From: Cellulomonas sp. JZ18
GTDB lineage: Bacteria > Actinomycetota > Actinomycetes > Actinomycetales > Cellulomonadaceae
Length of the DNA stretch: 64,000 nucleotides
Direction: 5' to 3'
Assembly: GCF_009720485.1 (NCBI RefSeq)
Contig: NZ_CP045245.1
Location: 1,612,001 to 1,676,000, forward strand
Both the position numbers and the translations under genes were made by a program. The notes below the pieces were generated by a model. That model was not told where the DNA came from. It saw nothing but the letters and a program-made list of their open reading frames with translations, and made no database searches. Positions within the stretch are counted from its first letter, which is position 1. Each line of letters opens with the position of its first letter. This document shows, piece by piece, positions 1 to 10,300 of the stretch.

Positions 1-599
1 TACCCGAACCGGCCCGCGTACTTCTCGATGACACGTCCGATCACGTTGATCTCGCGGCCCGGCTTCACCGCCCGGATCCCGCGCTCGAGCGCCTCGCGGG
101 TCCGCTCGACGAGCAGCCGCGACTCCTCGTCGACGTCGCCGGCGAGGAAGGTGGCGTTCGTGTCACCGTGCACGCCGTCGACGTAGGCGGTGACGTCGAC
201 GTTCACGATGTCGCCGTCCTGCACGACCGTCGTGTCCGGGATGCCGTGGCAGATCACCTCGTTGAGGGAGGTGCAGATCGACTTCGGGAAGCCGCGGTAG
301 CCGAGGGTCGACGGGTACGCGCCGTGGTCGACGAGGAACTGGTGCCCGATCGCGTCGAGCTCGTCGGTCGTCACACCGGGGCGCACGTGCGCGCCGATCT
401 CCTCCAGCGCTCGGGCCGCGAGACGGGCCGCCACGCGGATGCGGGCCACGGTGTCGGCGTCGAACACGTCGGGACCGCGCCACGGCGCGGGCGCCGGGCG
501 GTCGACGTACTCGGGGCGCGGGATGCTCGGGGGCACCGGGCGGCGCGGGCTGACCTGCCCGGGGACGAGGGCGGCGCGCGACGCGTGGACCGGCGGCAT
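1..599 (-). CDS. map: Type I methionine aminopeptidase (3' end outside window)
   Basis: This enzyme removes the initiator methionine from nascent cytosolic proteins using two metal ions. Only the first 199 residues are visible (family length about 285), because the C-terminus lies beyond the left edge. A Pro-rich N-terminal stretch ([11 protein letters not shown], about residues 21-31) resembles the extension of actinobacterial MetAP type 1c. H118 in CHGIP is the conserved substrate-site histidine, and D135 (NVDVT) and D146 (HGDTNATF) are the first two metal ligands. The other ligands are off the window. The ATG at 599 lies 7 nt after a TAGACT -10 hexamer (607-612) with no Shine-Dalgarno sequence, so a leaderless transcript is likely. 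Confidence 0.95.
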   Translation of the reverse strand, partial: MPPVHASRAALVPGQVSPRRPVPPSIPRPEYVDRPAPAPWRGPDVFDADTVARIRVAARLAARALEEIGAHVRPGVTTDELDAIGHQFLVDHGAYPSTLGYRGFPKSICTSLNEVICHGIPDTTVVQDGDIVNVDVTAYVDGVHGDTNATFLAGDVDEESRLLVERTREALERGIRAVKPGREINVIGRVIEKYAGRFG

Positions 600-673
600 G
601 CCTGGCAGTCTACGGAAGGTACGGCCCGTCACCCGCCGGGGGACGGCGGGCCCCGCCAGGACGGAGAGGACCG

Positions 674-844
674 ATGGCCGACTACTGGTACAACATCCGC
701 ACCGGCCAGGTCGAGGAGGGCCGGCGCAGCGACTGGTCCCAGCGGATGGGGCCCTACAAGACGCGCGAGGAGGCCGAGCAGGCCCTCGACCGCGCCCGGC
801 GCCGGACCGAGGCCTGGGACGCCCAGGACGCCGAGGACCGCTGA
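674..844 (+). CDS. Small conserved SPOR-like protein, 56 aa
   Basis: This 56-residue protein is rich in Trp, Tyr and charged residues. It reads [12 protein letters not shown], then [14 protein letters not shown], then a basic/acidic helical tail. The MGPY-TREEAE segment resembles the second half of a SPOR repeat, and I recall very similar small actinobacterial proteins named SPOR-domain proteins, sometimes mis-annotated as methionine aminopeptidase because they sit beside map. The ATG is preceded by a good GGAGAGGA ribosome binding site (664-671). It lies divergent to map and convergent with the next gene. The function is unknown; peptidoglycan binding is only a guess from the SPOR resemblance. 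Confidence 0.75.
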   Translation: MADYWYNIRTGQVEEGRRSDWSQRMGPYKTREEAEQALDRARRRTEAWDAQDAEDR

Positions 845-864
845 GGCCCGGCCGTCGCGTCGCC

Positions 865-1866
865 TCAGCGGCGGGCGAGGACCGCCACGAGCGGACGGTG
901 GTCGCTCGCACCGACGCGGGGGAGCACCCGCGCGTCCACGACGCGCCAGGCACGCTCGTCGACGAGGACGTGGTCGATCGGGGCCGCGAGCAGCGTCGGC
1001 GCCGCCGCCGGCCACGTGCCGTGCGCGCCGGCCCCGGCCGCGCGGGCCGCGTCGACGCAGGGGCCGGTGTCGCGCAGCGCGGGGTGGTCGAGCGTCGCGT
1101 TGAGGTCGCCCGCGACCACGACGCCCGGCGTCGAGCGGCACACGGCGGCGACCGCCTCGCCCTCGGTGCGCCACGCGCGCATCACGGCGCGCCCCGTCGG
1201 CGCGAGCGGGTGGGCGGCGACGAGCACCGGTCCGTCACCGTCGGGCCGCGCCCGCAGGCTGCCGAGCCGGTGGTCGAGCGGCTCGACGTCGGGGTAGGTG
1301 CCCACGTGCGCGGCGACGACGAGGGACGTCCCCGCGACGTGCGGCACCCGGCTGGGGGCGTGCAGCACCTGCCACCCCGCGGGCGGGAGCCGGTCGGCGA
1401 GCGCCCCGGCGGTGGTCCGCGAGGTCTCGGGCAGCGCGACGACGTCGGCACCGACGCCCGTCACCAGGTCGGCGAGCGTCGAGGCCGGGACCGCGTCGAG
1501 CGTGTTGAACGTGAGCACGACGAGGTCGCCGCCGCCGCCCTGCGGTCCGGCGGCCGCAGCCTCGGCGTCCGTTGTGGGGACGGACCGGACCGCGAGGACG
1601 GCTCCGTGCGCCGCCGCGACCACCGCGCAGGCCACCGCGAGCGGGACCAGGGTGCGTCGTGCGCCGCGCACGAGCAGCAGCGCCACGAGCAGCGTCGCGG
1701 CCGCGGCGGCGGCGAGCGCGGCGAGCAGCCCGCGCAGCGCGACGACCTGGGCGACGGGCCAGGCGCCGGCGCCCAGCGGCACCAGCGTGAGCACGCCGAC
1801 GCCGAGCACGGCCGTGGTCCCGACCGCCACCGCTACGCCGACCGGCGCGGCGGGCCGGCGGCTCAC
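865..1866 (-). CDS. Membrane-anchored endonuclease/exonuclease/phosphatase family protein
   Basis: The 333-residue protein has three hydrophobic N-terminal segments (about residues 8-32, 38-67 and 72-95) followed by an extracytoplasmic EEP (DNase I-like) domain. Catalytic motifs are present in order: LTFNTLD with N121, LPETS with E147, [10 protein letters not shown] with the Asp/Asn pair, and a terminal SDHRPL Asp-His. These fit a Mg-dependent phosphodiester or phosphomonoester hydrolase. The substrate cannot be told and could be nucleic acid or a phospholipid. The GTG start overlaps the panB stop by 4 bp (GTGA), so it is translationally coupled downstream of panB. Confidence 0.85.
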   Translation of the reverse strand: MSRRPAAPVGVAVAVGTTAVLGVGVLTLVPLGAGAWPVAQVVALRGLLAALAAAAAATLLVALLLVRGARRTLVPLAVACAVVAAAHGAVLAVRSVPTTDAEAAAAGPQGGGGDLVVLTFNTLDAVPASTLADLVTGVGADVVALPETSRTTAGALADRLPPAGWQVLHAPSRVPHVAGTSLVVAAHVGTYPDVEPLDHRLGSLRARPDGDGPVLVAAHPLAPTGRAVMRAWRTEGEAVAAVCRSTPGVVVAGDLNATLDHPALRDTGPCVDAARAAGAGAHGTWPAAAPTLLAAPIDHVLVDERAWRVVDARVLPRVGASDHRPLVAVLARR

Positions 1867-2735
1867 GCGTCGAACGAGTGCGCCGCCGTCGGGAAGGTGC
1901 CGGACCGCACCTCGTCGGCGTAGGCCCGCGCGGCGGCGGTGAGTGCCGCGCCGACCTCTCCGAACCGCTTCGCGAAGCGCGGGGACCAGTCGCCCATGCC
2001 CGCCATGTCGACCCAGACCAGGACCTGGCCGTCACACTCGGGACCGGCGCCGATGCCGATCGTGGGGACGGGCACGACCTCGGTGACGCGCGCCGCGACC
2101 TCGGCCGGCACCATCTCGAGCACGATCGCGACCGCACCGGCCTCCGTCACCGCGACGGCGTCGTCGCTGAGCCGCTGCGCCGCGTCGCCGCGCCCCTGGA
2201 CCCGGGGCCCGCCCAGCAGGTTCTCCGACTGCGGCGTGTACCCGAGGTGCGCGACGACGGGGATGCCGGCCGCGGTCAGCGCACGGATCTGCGGGACGAC
2301 GCGCTGGCCGCCCTCGATCTTCACCGCCGCGACGCCCGTCTCCTTCATCATCCGCACCGCGCTCGCGAGCGCCTGCTCCGGCCCTGCCTCGTAGGAGCCG
2401 AACGGCAGGTCCGCGACCACGAAGGCACGGCGCGCCGCGCCCGCCACCGCGCGGGCGGCGACCACGAGCTCGTCGAGCGTCACCGGCAGCGTGGTGGCGT
2501 GCCCGTGCATCGTGTTCCCGATCGAGTCGCCCACCAGGAGCATGTCGATCCCGGCGTCGTCGAACAGCCGGGCCGTGACCGCGTCGTACGCGGTGAGCAT
2601 CGTCAGCCGCTCGCCGCGCTGCTTCGCGGCCTGCAGGTGGTGCACGCGCACCCGGGACGGGCGTGCCGGCGCCGCGGCGCCCCCGGTCGTCGGTGCGCCG
2701 GTCGTGCCGGCGCCGGGCTGGTCGCTCGTGGCCAT
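1863..2735 (-). CDS. panB: 3-methyl-2-oxobutanoate hydroxymethyltransferase
   Basis: PanB transfers a hydroxymethyl group from 5,10-methylenetetrahydrofolate to 2-oxoisovalerate, giving ketopantoate, the first committed step of pantothenate and CoA synthesis. The protein is 290 residues. After a Gly/Ala/Thr-rich N-terminal tail of about 25 residues, conserved blocks include [25 protein letters not shown] (metal-binding Asp), the [15 protein letters not shown] segment and [10 protein letters not shown]. The ATG at 2735 lies 6 nt after a TAGGCT -10 element (2742-2747), so it is probably leaderless. The 3' end overlaps the EEP gene. No other pan gene is in the window. Confidence 0.95.
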   Translation of the reverse strand: MATSDQPGAGTTGAPTTGGAAAPARPSRVRVHHLQAAKQRGERLTMLTAYDAVTARLFDDAGIDMLLVGDSIGNTMHGHATTLPVTLDELVVAARAVAGAARRAFVVADLPFGSYEAGPEQALASAVRMMKETGVAAVKIEGGQRVVPQIRALTAAGIPVVAHLGYTPQSENLLGGPRVQGRGDAAQRLSDDAVAVTEAGAVAIVLEMVPAEVAARVTEVVPVPTIGIGAGPECDGQVLVWVDMAGMGDWSPRFAKRFGEVGAALTAAARAYADEVRSGTFPTAAHSFDA

Positions 2736-2840
2736 GCGCCGAGCCTAGTGCGGGACGACCGGCGCGCCCGGGGGACGTGCGCCTCGCCACACGCACCGCC
2801 TGCGCCCGCGGCGGACGTGTCATCAGGCAGGATGTACGCC

Positions 2841-4178
2841 ATGGACAGGCAGCAGGAGTTCGTGCTCCGGACCGTCGAGGAGCGGGACATCCGCTTCATC
2901 CGTCTGTGGTTCACCGACGTGCTCGGGATCCTCAAGTCGGTGGCGGTCGCGCCGGCCGAGCTCGAGTCGGCGTTCGCGGAGGGCATCGGCTTCGACGGCA
3001 GCGCCATCGAGGGGCTCACGCGCGTGTTCGAGGCGGACATGATCGCCAAGCCCGACCCCACGACGTTCCAGATCCTGCCGTGGCGCGGCGAGCGGCACGG
3101 CACGGCGCGGATGTTCTGCGACCTGCTGACCCCCGACGGTGAGCCCTCGCTCGCCGACTCGCGGCACGTGCTCAAGCGTGCGCTCAACCGCGCGAGCGAC
3201 CGCGGCTTCACCTTCTACACGCACCCGGAGGTCGAGTTCTACCTGTTCGACGCGCCGGCGGACCCCGCGCAGCCGCTGCGGCCCGTCGACCACGGCGGGT
3301 ACTTCGACCACGTCCCGCGCGGGACGGCCCACGACTTCCGCCGGGCCGCCATCACGATGCTCGAGTCGATGGGCATCTCGGTGGAGTTCTCGCACCACGA
3401 GGCCGGGCCGGGGCAGAACGAGATCGACCTGCGCTACGCCGACGCGCTCACGACCGCCGACAACATCATGACGTTCCGCACGGTCGTCAAGGAGGTCGCG
3501 CTCGAGCAGGGCGTGTTCGCGTCCTTCATGCCCAAGCCGCTGGCGGACCAGCCGGGCTCGGGCATGCACACGCACGTGTCCCTGTTCGAGGGTGACCGCA
3601 ACGCCTTCCACGAGCCGGGTGCGGAGTTCCAGCTGTCGAAGGTGGCGCGGCAGTTCATCGCGGGCCTGCTGCGCCACGCGGCGGAGATCACCGCCGTGAC
3701 GAACCAGTTCGTCAACTCCTACAAGCGGCTGTGGGGCGGTGCCGAGGCGCCCAGCTTCATCTGCTGGGGCCACAACAACCGGTCCGCGCTCGTGCGGGTG
3801 CCCATGTACAAGCCGGGCAAGGGCAACTCGAGCCGCGTCGAGTACCGCGCCATCGACTCCGCCGTGAACCCGTACCTCGCGTTCGCGGTCGTGCTCGCCG
3901 CCGGCCTCAAGGGCATCGAGGAGGGCTACGAGCTCCCCGAGGGTGCGGACGACGACGTGTGGGAGCTCACGGACGCGGAGCGGCGCGCGCTCGGCATCGA
4001 GCCGCTGCCGACGTCGCTCGAGGCCGCCATCCAGGTGATGGAGCGCTCGGAGCTCGTCGCGGAGACGCTCGGGGAGCACGTGTTCGACTACTTCCTGCGC
4101 AACAAGCGGCAGGAGTGGGCGGAGTACCGCGCCCAGGTGACCCCGTACGAGCTGCAGCGGTTCCTGCCGCTGATCTGA
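2841..4178 (+). CDS. glnA2: Glutamine synthetase type I, GlnA2-like, without adenylylation Tyr
   Basis: The product is a 445-residue cytosolic glutamine synthetase (glutamate + NH3 + ATP to glutamine). It carries the beta-grasp domain and the catalytic motifs of the family: FDGSAIEGL, PEVEFYLFD, the GSGMHTHVSLF ATP-site segment, NSYKRL and RVEYRAIDSAVNPYLA. The loop that holds the adenylylated tyrosine in GlnA1 (DLYELPPEE there) reads DDVWELTDAE here, so the modifiable Tyr is Trp. Position immediately upstream of glnE (2 nt gap) matches mycobacterial glnA2-glnE. I chose ATG 2841 over ATG 2832 because the AGGCAGG ribosome site (2825-2831) has proper spacing only for 2841. Confidence 0.93.
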   Translation: MDRQQEFVLRTVEERDIRFIRLWFTDVLGILKSVAVAPAELESAFAEGIGFDGSAIEGLTRVFEADMIAKPDPTTFQILPWRGERHGTARMFCDLLTPDGEPSLADSRHVLKRALNRASDRGFTFYTHPEVEFYLFDAPADPAQPLRPVDHGGYFDHVPRGTAHDFRRAAITMLESMGISVEFSHHEAGPGQNEIDLRYADALTTADNIMTFRTVVKEVALEQGVFASFMPKPLADQPGSGMHTHVSLFEGDRNAFHEPGAEFQLSKVARQFIAGLLRHAAEITAVTNQFVNSYKRLWGGAEAPSFICWGHNNRSALVRVPMYKPGKGNSSRVEYRAIDSAVNPYLAFAVVLAAGLKGIEEGYELPEGADDDVWELTDAERRALGIEPLPTSLEAAIQVMERSELVAETLGEHVFDYFLRNKRQEWAEYRAQVTPYELQRFLPLI

Positions 4179-4180
4179 CC

Positions 4181-7100
4181 GTGGTGAGCGGCGCGCCGAC
4201 GGGGCGGGGCTCGTCCCTGGCCGGACGGCTGCGGCGCGCGGGGGTCGACGACGTGCCGCGCGCGGAGCGGCTGCTGGCGGACGCGGCCCTCGTCGACGTC
4301 GCGCCCGACGCCGCCGAGACGCTCGTCGCGCCCCTGCGCGACGTGGGCGACCCCGACGAGTCCCTGCTCGCGCTGGCCAAGGTCGCGGGCGCGGTGCAGC
4401 GCGACCCGGAGCTGCGCGCGCTGCTGCACGACGTGCTCGCCGAGGACGGTCCCGCACGCGCCCGGCTCCTGGCGGTCACGGGAGCGTCGTCCGCGCTCGG
4501 GAACACGCTCGCGGCGCACCCGGCCACGCTGCGCGTCGTGGCCGACCCGACGCCGGGCACGGCCGTGCCCGTCGCCCAGGTGCGCGCCGAGCTGCTCCGC
4601 GCGGTGGGCGCCGACCCCGACGCCGCCGTCCCCGTCGCGGGCCTCACGGGCGGCGACGCCACCGACGCCCTGCGGCGCGCCTACCGCGCGCGCCTGCTGC
4701 GCGTGGCGGCGAGCGACCTCACCGCCGAGGACCCCCTCAGCCGGTTGCCGGGCGTCGCGGCCGCCCTCGCGGACCTCGCGGGCGCCGCGCTCGAGGCGGC
4801 CCTCGCGGTCGCGCGCGCCGACCTCGACGACCACGGCCGCGACGTGCGGCTCGCGGTCATCGGGATGGGCAAGGCCGGTGGGCGCGAGCTCAACTACGTC
4901 TCCGACGTCGACGTCGTCTACGTCGCCGAGCCCGTCGAGGGAGCCGACGAGGACGCCGCGCTCGCCGCGGGCGCGCGCCTGGCAGCGGGCCTCGCCCGGG
5001 CGTGCGCGAGCCCGAGCGGCTCGGAGCCGGCGCTGTGGCCCGTCGACGCGGCGCTGCGCCCCGAGGGCAAGGACGGGCCGCTCGTGCGCACGCTCGCGAG
5101 CCACCGCGCGTACTACGAGCGCTGGGCGAAGACGTGGGAGTTCCAGGCGCTGCTCAAGGCCCGCCCGCTCGCCGGGGACCGTGCGCTCGGGGAGGCGTAC
5201 GTCGCGGCGACGAACCCGCTGGTGTGGCAGGCGGTCACGCGCGAGAACTTCGTCGAGGACTCGCAGGCGATGCGCCGGCGCGTCGAGCAGCACGTGCCGC
5301 GCGCGGAGGCGGACCGCCAGCTGAAGCTCGGCGTGGGCGGGCTGCGCGACGTCGAGTTCACCGTGCAGCTGCTGCAGCTGGTGCACGGCCGCGCGGACGA
5401 GTCGATCCGGAGCGGGAACACGCTGACCGCGCTCGCCGCCCTGGCCGCGGGCGGGTACGTCGGCCGCGAGCACGCGGCCCAGCTCGCCGTCTGCTACCGC
5501 TGGATGCGGACGATGGAGCACCGCATCCAGCTGCACCGGCTGCAGCGCACGCACCTCGTCCCGACCGCCGAGGCGGACCTGCGGCGGCTGGCCCGCACCA
5601 TGGGGCTGCGCGCCGAGGGACCCGAGGGCCTGCTCGAGCGCTGGCGGCAGACGCGCCGCGACGTGCGGCGCCTGCACGAGGAGCTCTTCTACCGGCCGCT
5701 GCTGCCGGCGACCGCGCGCCTGTCGACGGAGGAGGCGGTGCTCGCGCCCGAGGCGGCGCGCGCGCGGCTCGCCGCGATCGGCTACCGCGACCCGGCCGGC
5801 GCGGTGCGGCACCTCGCGGCGCTCACGGACGGGGTGACCCGCCGCGCGGCGATCCAGCGTCAGCTGCTGCCGGTCATGCTCGGGTGGTTCGCGGACGGCG
5901 CTGACCCCGACGGCGGGCTCCTCGCGTTCCGGCGGCTGTCGGACCAGCTGGGCACCACGCACTGGTACCTCAAGCTGCTGCGGGACTCCGGCACCGCGGC
6001 GCAACGGCTCGCGCGCGTGCTCTCGACGTCGCGCTACGTCGCCGACGCCCTCAGCCGCTCGCCGGAGTCGGTCGCCTGGCTCGCCGACGACGCCGAGCTC
6101 GAGCCGCGCAGCGCCGAACGGCTGGCGGCCGAGGCGGACGCGGTGCTGCGCCGGGCCGACGAGCCGGTGCCCGCCGTGACCGCGCTGCGCGCGCTGCGCC
6201 GTCGCGAGCTCGCGCGCACGGCGGCCGCCGACGTGCTGGGCGTCGTCACCGGCATCCGGGCCTCGCAGAGCCTGACGGACGCCGCCGACACGCTCCTCGC
6301 CGGGGCTCTGCGGGTCGCGGAGGTGGAGGCGCGCGCCGAGCGTGGTCTCGACGCCTCGCCCACCCGCCTGCTCGTCGTCGCGATGGGCCGCCTCGGTGGC
6401 CGCGAGATGGGCTACTCGTCCGACGCCGACGTGCTGTTCGTGCACGACCCGTGCCCCGGTGCCGACCCGCGCCTCGCGCAGGAGTTCGCCGTGTCCGCCG
6501 CGACGCGCGTGCGCCAGCTGCTCGGCGCGGTGGGACCGGAGCCGGCGCTGGCGGTCGACGCCGACCTGCGGCCCGAGGGACGCAACGGCCCCCTGACGCG
6601 CACGTTCGCGGCGCACGCCGAGTACTACGCGCGCTGGTCCGCGCCGTGGGAGAGCCAGGCGCTGCTGCGGGCCCGGCCCGTCGCGGGCGACCCCGCGCTG
6701 GGGGAGCGGTTCGTGGCGCTGGTCGACCCGCTGCGCTACCCGGCGGGCGGCCTGGACGCGGGCGTGGTGCGCGAGGTGCGGCGCATCAAGGCCCGCGTCG
6801 AGGCCGAGCGGCTGCCGCGCGGGGTCGACCCGACACGCCACCTCAAGCTCGGACGCGGCGGCATCGCCGACGTCGAGTGGACCGCGCAGCTGCTGCAGCT
6901 GCAGCACGCGCACGCGGTCCCCGCGCTGCGGACGACCTCGACCCTGGGCGCGCTGGACGCCGCGGCGGCCGCCGGGCTGCTCGCCGAGGACGACGCGCGC
7001 GTCCTGCGCGAGGCGTGGGAGCTCGCCTCGCGCCTGCGGGACGCGAACGTGCTCTGGACCGGACGTGCGGAGGGCGCGCACGCGGACGTCCTCCCGCACG

Positions 7101-7231
7101 ACCGCCGGGCCCTCGCGGGCGTCGCGCGCGTCGTCGGCTACCCGGCGGGGTCGGGCAGCGCGCTGGAGGAGGACTACCTGCGCACGGCGCGACGGGCACG
7201 CGCGGTCGTGGAGCGCGTCTTCTACGGCTGA
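4181..7231 (+). CDS. glnE: Bifunctional glutamine synthetase adenylyltransferase/deadenylylase
   Basis: GlnE adds AMP to a tyrosine of glutamine synthetase and removes it, tuning its activity to nitrogen supply. The 1016-residue protein has the expected two tandem nucleotidyltransferase domains: one with IGMGKAGGRELNYVSDVD (about residue 225, deadenylylase half) and one with VAMGRLGGREMGYSSDAD (about residue 732, adenylyltransferase half), each followed by a helical regulatory bundle (KLGVGGLRDVEF and KLGRGGIADVEW). The GTG start is 2 nt after the glnA2 stop, which indicates co-transcription and coupling. Its likely substrate is GlnA1 (13258-14682), which keeps the target loop; GlnA2 does not. 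Confidence 0.96.
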   Translation: MVSGAPTGRGSSLAGRLRRAGVDDVPRAERLLADAALVDVAPDAAETLVAPLRDVGDPDESLLALAKVAGAVQRDPELRALLHDVLAEDGPARARLLAVTGASSALGNTLAAHPATLRVVADPTPGTAVPVAQVRAELLRAVGADPDAAVPVAGLTGGDATDALRRAYRARLLRVAASDLTAEDPLSRLPGVAAALADLAGAALEAALAVARADLDDHGRDVRLAVIGMGKAGGRELNYVSDVDVVYVAEPVEGADEDAALAAGARLAAGLARACASPSGSEPALWPVDAALRPEGKDGPLVRTLASHRAYYERWAKTWEFQALLKARPLAGDRALGEAYVAATNPLVWQAVTRENFVEDSQAMRRRVEQHVPRAEADRQLKLGVGGLRDVEFTVQLLQLVHGRADESIRSGNTLTALAALAAGGYVGREHAAQLAVCYRWMRTMEHRIQLHRLQRTHLVPTAEADLRRLARTMGLRAEGPEGLLERWRQTRRDVRRLHEELFYRPLLPATARLSTEEAVLAPEAARARLAAIGYRDPAGAVRHLAALTDGVTRRAAIQRQLLPVMLGWFADGADPDGGLLAFRRLSDQLGTTHWYLKLLRDSGTAAQRLARVLSTSRYVADALSRSPESVAWLADDAELEPRSAERLAAEADAVLRRADEPVPAVTALRALRRRELARTAAADVLGVVTGIRASQSLTDAADTLLAGALRVAEVEARAERGLDASPTRLLVVAMGRLGGREMGYSSDADVLFVHDPCPGADPRLAQEFAVSAATRVRQLLGAVGPEPALAVDADLRPEGRNGPLTRTFAAHAEYYARWSAPWESQALLRARPVAGDPALGERFVALVDPLRYPAGGLDAGVVREVRRIKARVEAERLPRGVDPTRHLKLGRGGIADVEWTAQLLQLQHAHAVPALRTTSTLGALDAAAAAGLLAEDDARVLREAWELASRLRDANVLWTGRAEGAHADVLPHDRRALAGVARVVGYPAGSGSALEEDYLRTARRARAVVERVFYG

Positions 7232-7259
7232 CGGTCGGCGACGGGACCGAGCGCGGGAC

Positions 7260-7289
7260 CTTCACCCGTGGTGCGGCGCACTTCACCCG
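7260..7289 (+). promoter_or_regulatory. Direct repeat CTTCACCCG x2, 21-bp period
   Basis: Two identical 9-mers, CTTCACCCG, start at 7260 and 7281, two helical turns apart, about 90-120 bp upstream of the lectin gene start. This spacing would put two bound proteins on the same face of the DNA, so the site may be a tandem activator or repressor site. No regulator is assigned. Confidence 0.4.
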
Positions 7290-7379
7290 GACGATCGTTC
7301 AGGACCGGGGGCGGGCGGGCGATGGGACGAGGACGAGGGCTCTGCCGCCCTCTACCGTCCCTCCGACGCAAGGACTGGT

Positions 7380-10300
7380 ATGCGTTCCCTCCTCCCGCAG
7401 GCACTGCGTGCGCGGGCCCGCTCGGCAGGTGCCCCGCGCGCCCGCCACCGCGGCGCCCCCGACCGCCGCTGGCAGGCCCTCGCCGCGGTGACGGCCGTCG
7501 TGGCCGTCGCCGTGGCCGCGGCCGGGCTCGGTCGGCCCGACGCAGCCGTCGCCGCCGGTACCGGCACGGTCCTGCTCACCGACGACTTCCGCTCCGCGAC
7601 GACCCTCGCGTCGAGCTACGTCGTGGGCGGCACGAACTTCACGCCCTGCCTCACCGCGGGCACCAGCACGTCCAGCCGACCCGTCCCCGGCTGCGGCAGC
7701 GCGGCGGACCCCAACGGCGAGGGTGCGCTGCGCCTGACGGCGAACGTGAACGACCAGGCCGGCTTCCTGCTCTACGACAAGGCGCTGCCGACGAAGGCGG
7801 GCCTCGACATCACGTTCAACCAGTACCAGTGGGGCGGCACGCTCGCCGACGGCATCACGTTCTTCCTCACGGACGGGCGCTACACCCTGAGCCGCGCGGG
7901 CGCGTTCGGCGGGTCGCTGGGCTACCACCACCAGACGACCGGTGCGGACGGCGTCGCGAACGCACTGCTGGGCATCGGCCTCGACGTGTACGGCAACTAC
8001 ACGCGTGAGACGAACGACACCGCACGCTGCGGCACGCAGCACACGAGCTCGGTGCTGCAACCCAACACCGTCGCGATCCGCGGCCCCGGCAACGGCAAGC
8101 AGCGCTACTGCCTCCTCGGCCCTGCGGTCGCGGCGCCCGAGCTGGCCACGCGGAGCGGCTCGACGCGGCCGTCGCCCGTCACGGTGCGGATCGTCGTCGA
8201 CCCGCCGAGCACGGCGAACCCGCGCGTCTCCGTCTACCTCAACACGCGTCTCGTGACGAGCGTGCCGCAGCCGGCCGAGCTCGCCACCGCGCCGACGTTC
8301 AAGTTCGGCTGGGGCGCCTCCACGGGCGGCCAGAACGACTTCCACGAGATCAACTTCCTGCAGGTGGAGTCGGTCCAGCCGATCCGCTCCGACCTCGCCC
8401 TGACCGCCTCGACGACGCCCGTCGCGAGCGGTGACACCGCCACGGTCTCGCTGACCGCACGGACCGACGCGGCGTCCGGGCCCGTCCCGGCGAACGAGCC
8501 GGTGGTGGTCACGGCGGACGCGCCCGAGGGCACGTCCTACGGCACCGCGACCGGCGCGGGCTGGGACTGCTCCGCGAGCACGCCCACGCGCGTCAGCTGC
8601 ACCCGTACGTCGACCACCGCGGTCGACCCCGGCACGACGCTGCCGACCGTGACGGTGCCGCTGACCCGGACGGCGGTCGGCTCGAGCGGTCGCTCCACGG
8701 TGGTCGCGCAGGTCTCGGCCGCGTCCGACGACACCGAGCTCGCGCTCGACAACACGGCCTCGGCCGAGGTGCGCTGGAACCCGGTCGTGGCACCGGTCGA
8801 GGCGCCCGCGACGGTGGCGAGCGCCACCCCGGCGGACGCCGTGGTCGAGCCCGCCGTCGTCGGCACCGCGCCGTTCACGGTCGAGGTCGTGGAGAACCAG
8901 ACCCCCGCGGTCGGGACCGTCGTGGTCGTCGACGGCCGGCTCGTCCTGCGCCCCGCGGCGGGCGCGAGCGGCGACCTGCGCGCCACCTACCGGGTCACGG
9001 ACGCCGACGGTGGCGTGAGCGGCACGGCCACCGTGTCGATGCGGGTCGCCCCCGTCGCACCGGCGGGCACCGCGACGACCACGGCCGGCCGGGACGCGTC
9101 GACGACCCTCGACGCCGTCGTCGGCACCGGCCCCGTCACCGCGCAGGTCGTGGCGCGCGGCGCGCACCTGTCGGCGGCGTCGGTGTCGGTCGACGGCAGC
9201 GGGCGTCCCGTCGTCGTCGTCACGCCGGAGGAGGGCTGGAGCGGCACGGAGACCGTGACCTACCGCGTGCTCGACGCCACCGGCGTGCCGAGCGCACCCG
9301 CGACCGTCACGGTCCTCGTCCGCCCCGTCGCCGGCGACGCCGCCCTCGAGGGCGTGCTCGACGCCGACGGCGAGGCGACCGTCACCGCGACGCTGCCCGC
9401 CGGCACCGGCACGGGCCCGCTGACGTACACGCTGGTCGGCGACGGCGACCTCGGCGGGGCGCGCGCGACGCTCACGCCCTCGGGCACGCTCACCGTCGTC
9501 GCGGACACCGGCGCGAGCGGTGCGAGCACCGTCCGCTACACCGTGAGCGACGGGAGCGGCACGAGCGACGAGGCCACCGTCGACGTCGTCATCCGTCCCT
9601 ACCTGGGGACCGTGCCGGACGTCGCGGGCATCGCGGACGCCCCGGCCACGTCGCAGGCTCCCGCCCTGCGCGGCACCGGACCGGTCACGTGGGAGACCTC
9701 CACGCCCACCGGGACGTCGGTGTCCGTCGCGCCCGACGGCGCCGTGACCCTCGACCCGCGCGGTCGCAGCGGGACGTTCGACGTGTCGCTCGTCGCCCGG
9801 GACGCCGACGGCGAGCCGAGCGCGACCCGCGTCGTGCGGTTCGTCGTCGCCCCCGTGGCGGTCCCCGTCGACGGCGAGACGACCGCCGCGCAGGAGCCCG
9901 CGGCCACGGTGCTGACCCCGGCCGCCCCGACGGGCACCGGGCCGTTCACGCTGTCCGTCGCCACGGGTCTGCCGCCGGCGCTGGGCACCGTCGCCGTGGA
10001 CGCGGCGGGGACGGGGCTGGCGATCACGCCCGCTCCCGGTGTCTCCGGCACGCTGTCCGCGACCTACGTCGTCGTCGACGCCGCCGGTCTGACGAGCGCA
10101 CCGGTCCGCGCCGAGCTGCGGGTCCGTCCCGCGGTCGCCGGCTCGTCGGCGCACGTCCCCTCCGGCGCGGCGACGGCCGTCCCGCTGCCGGTCCCGACGG
10201 GCACGGGGCCGTTCACGTGGACGGTCACGTCGGCCGGCCCGGACGAGGCGTGCACCGTCGAGGTCGTCGACGGCGTGGCGACGGTCCGGGCGGCGGCGAC

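Noticed and set aside
4088..7099. 1003-aa open frame on the minus strand opposite glnE
   Set aside because: Antisense shadow of a highly GC-biased gene; low-complexity Arg/Ala/Gly composition, no recognisable domain, and glnE is unequivocal on the other strand.
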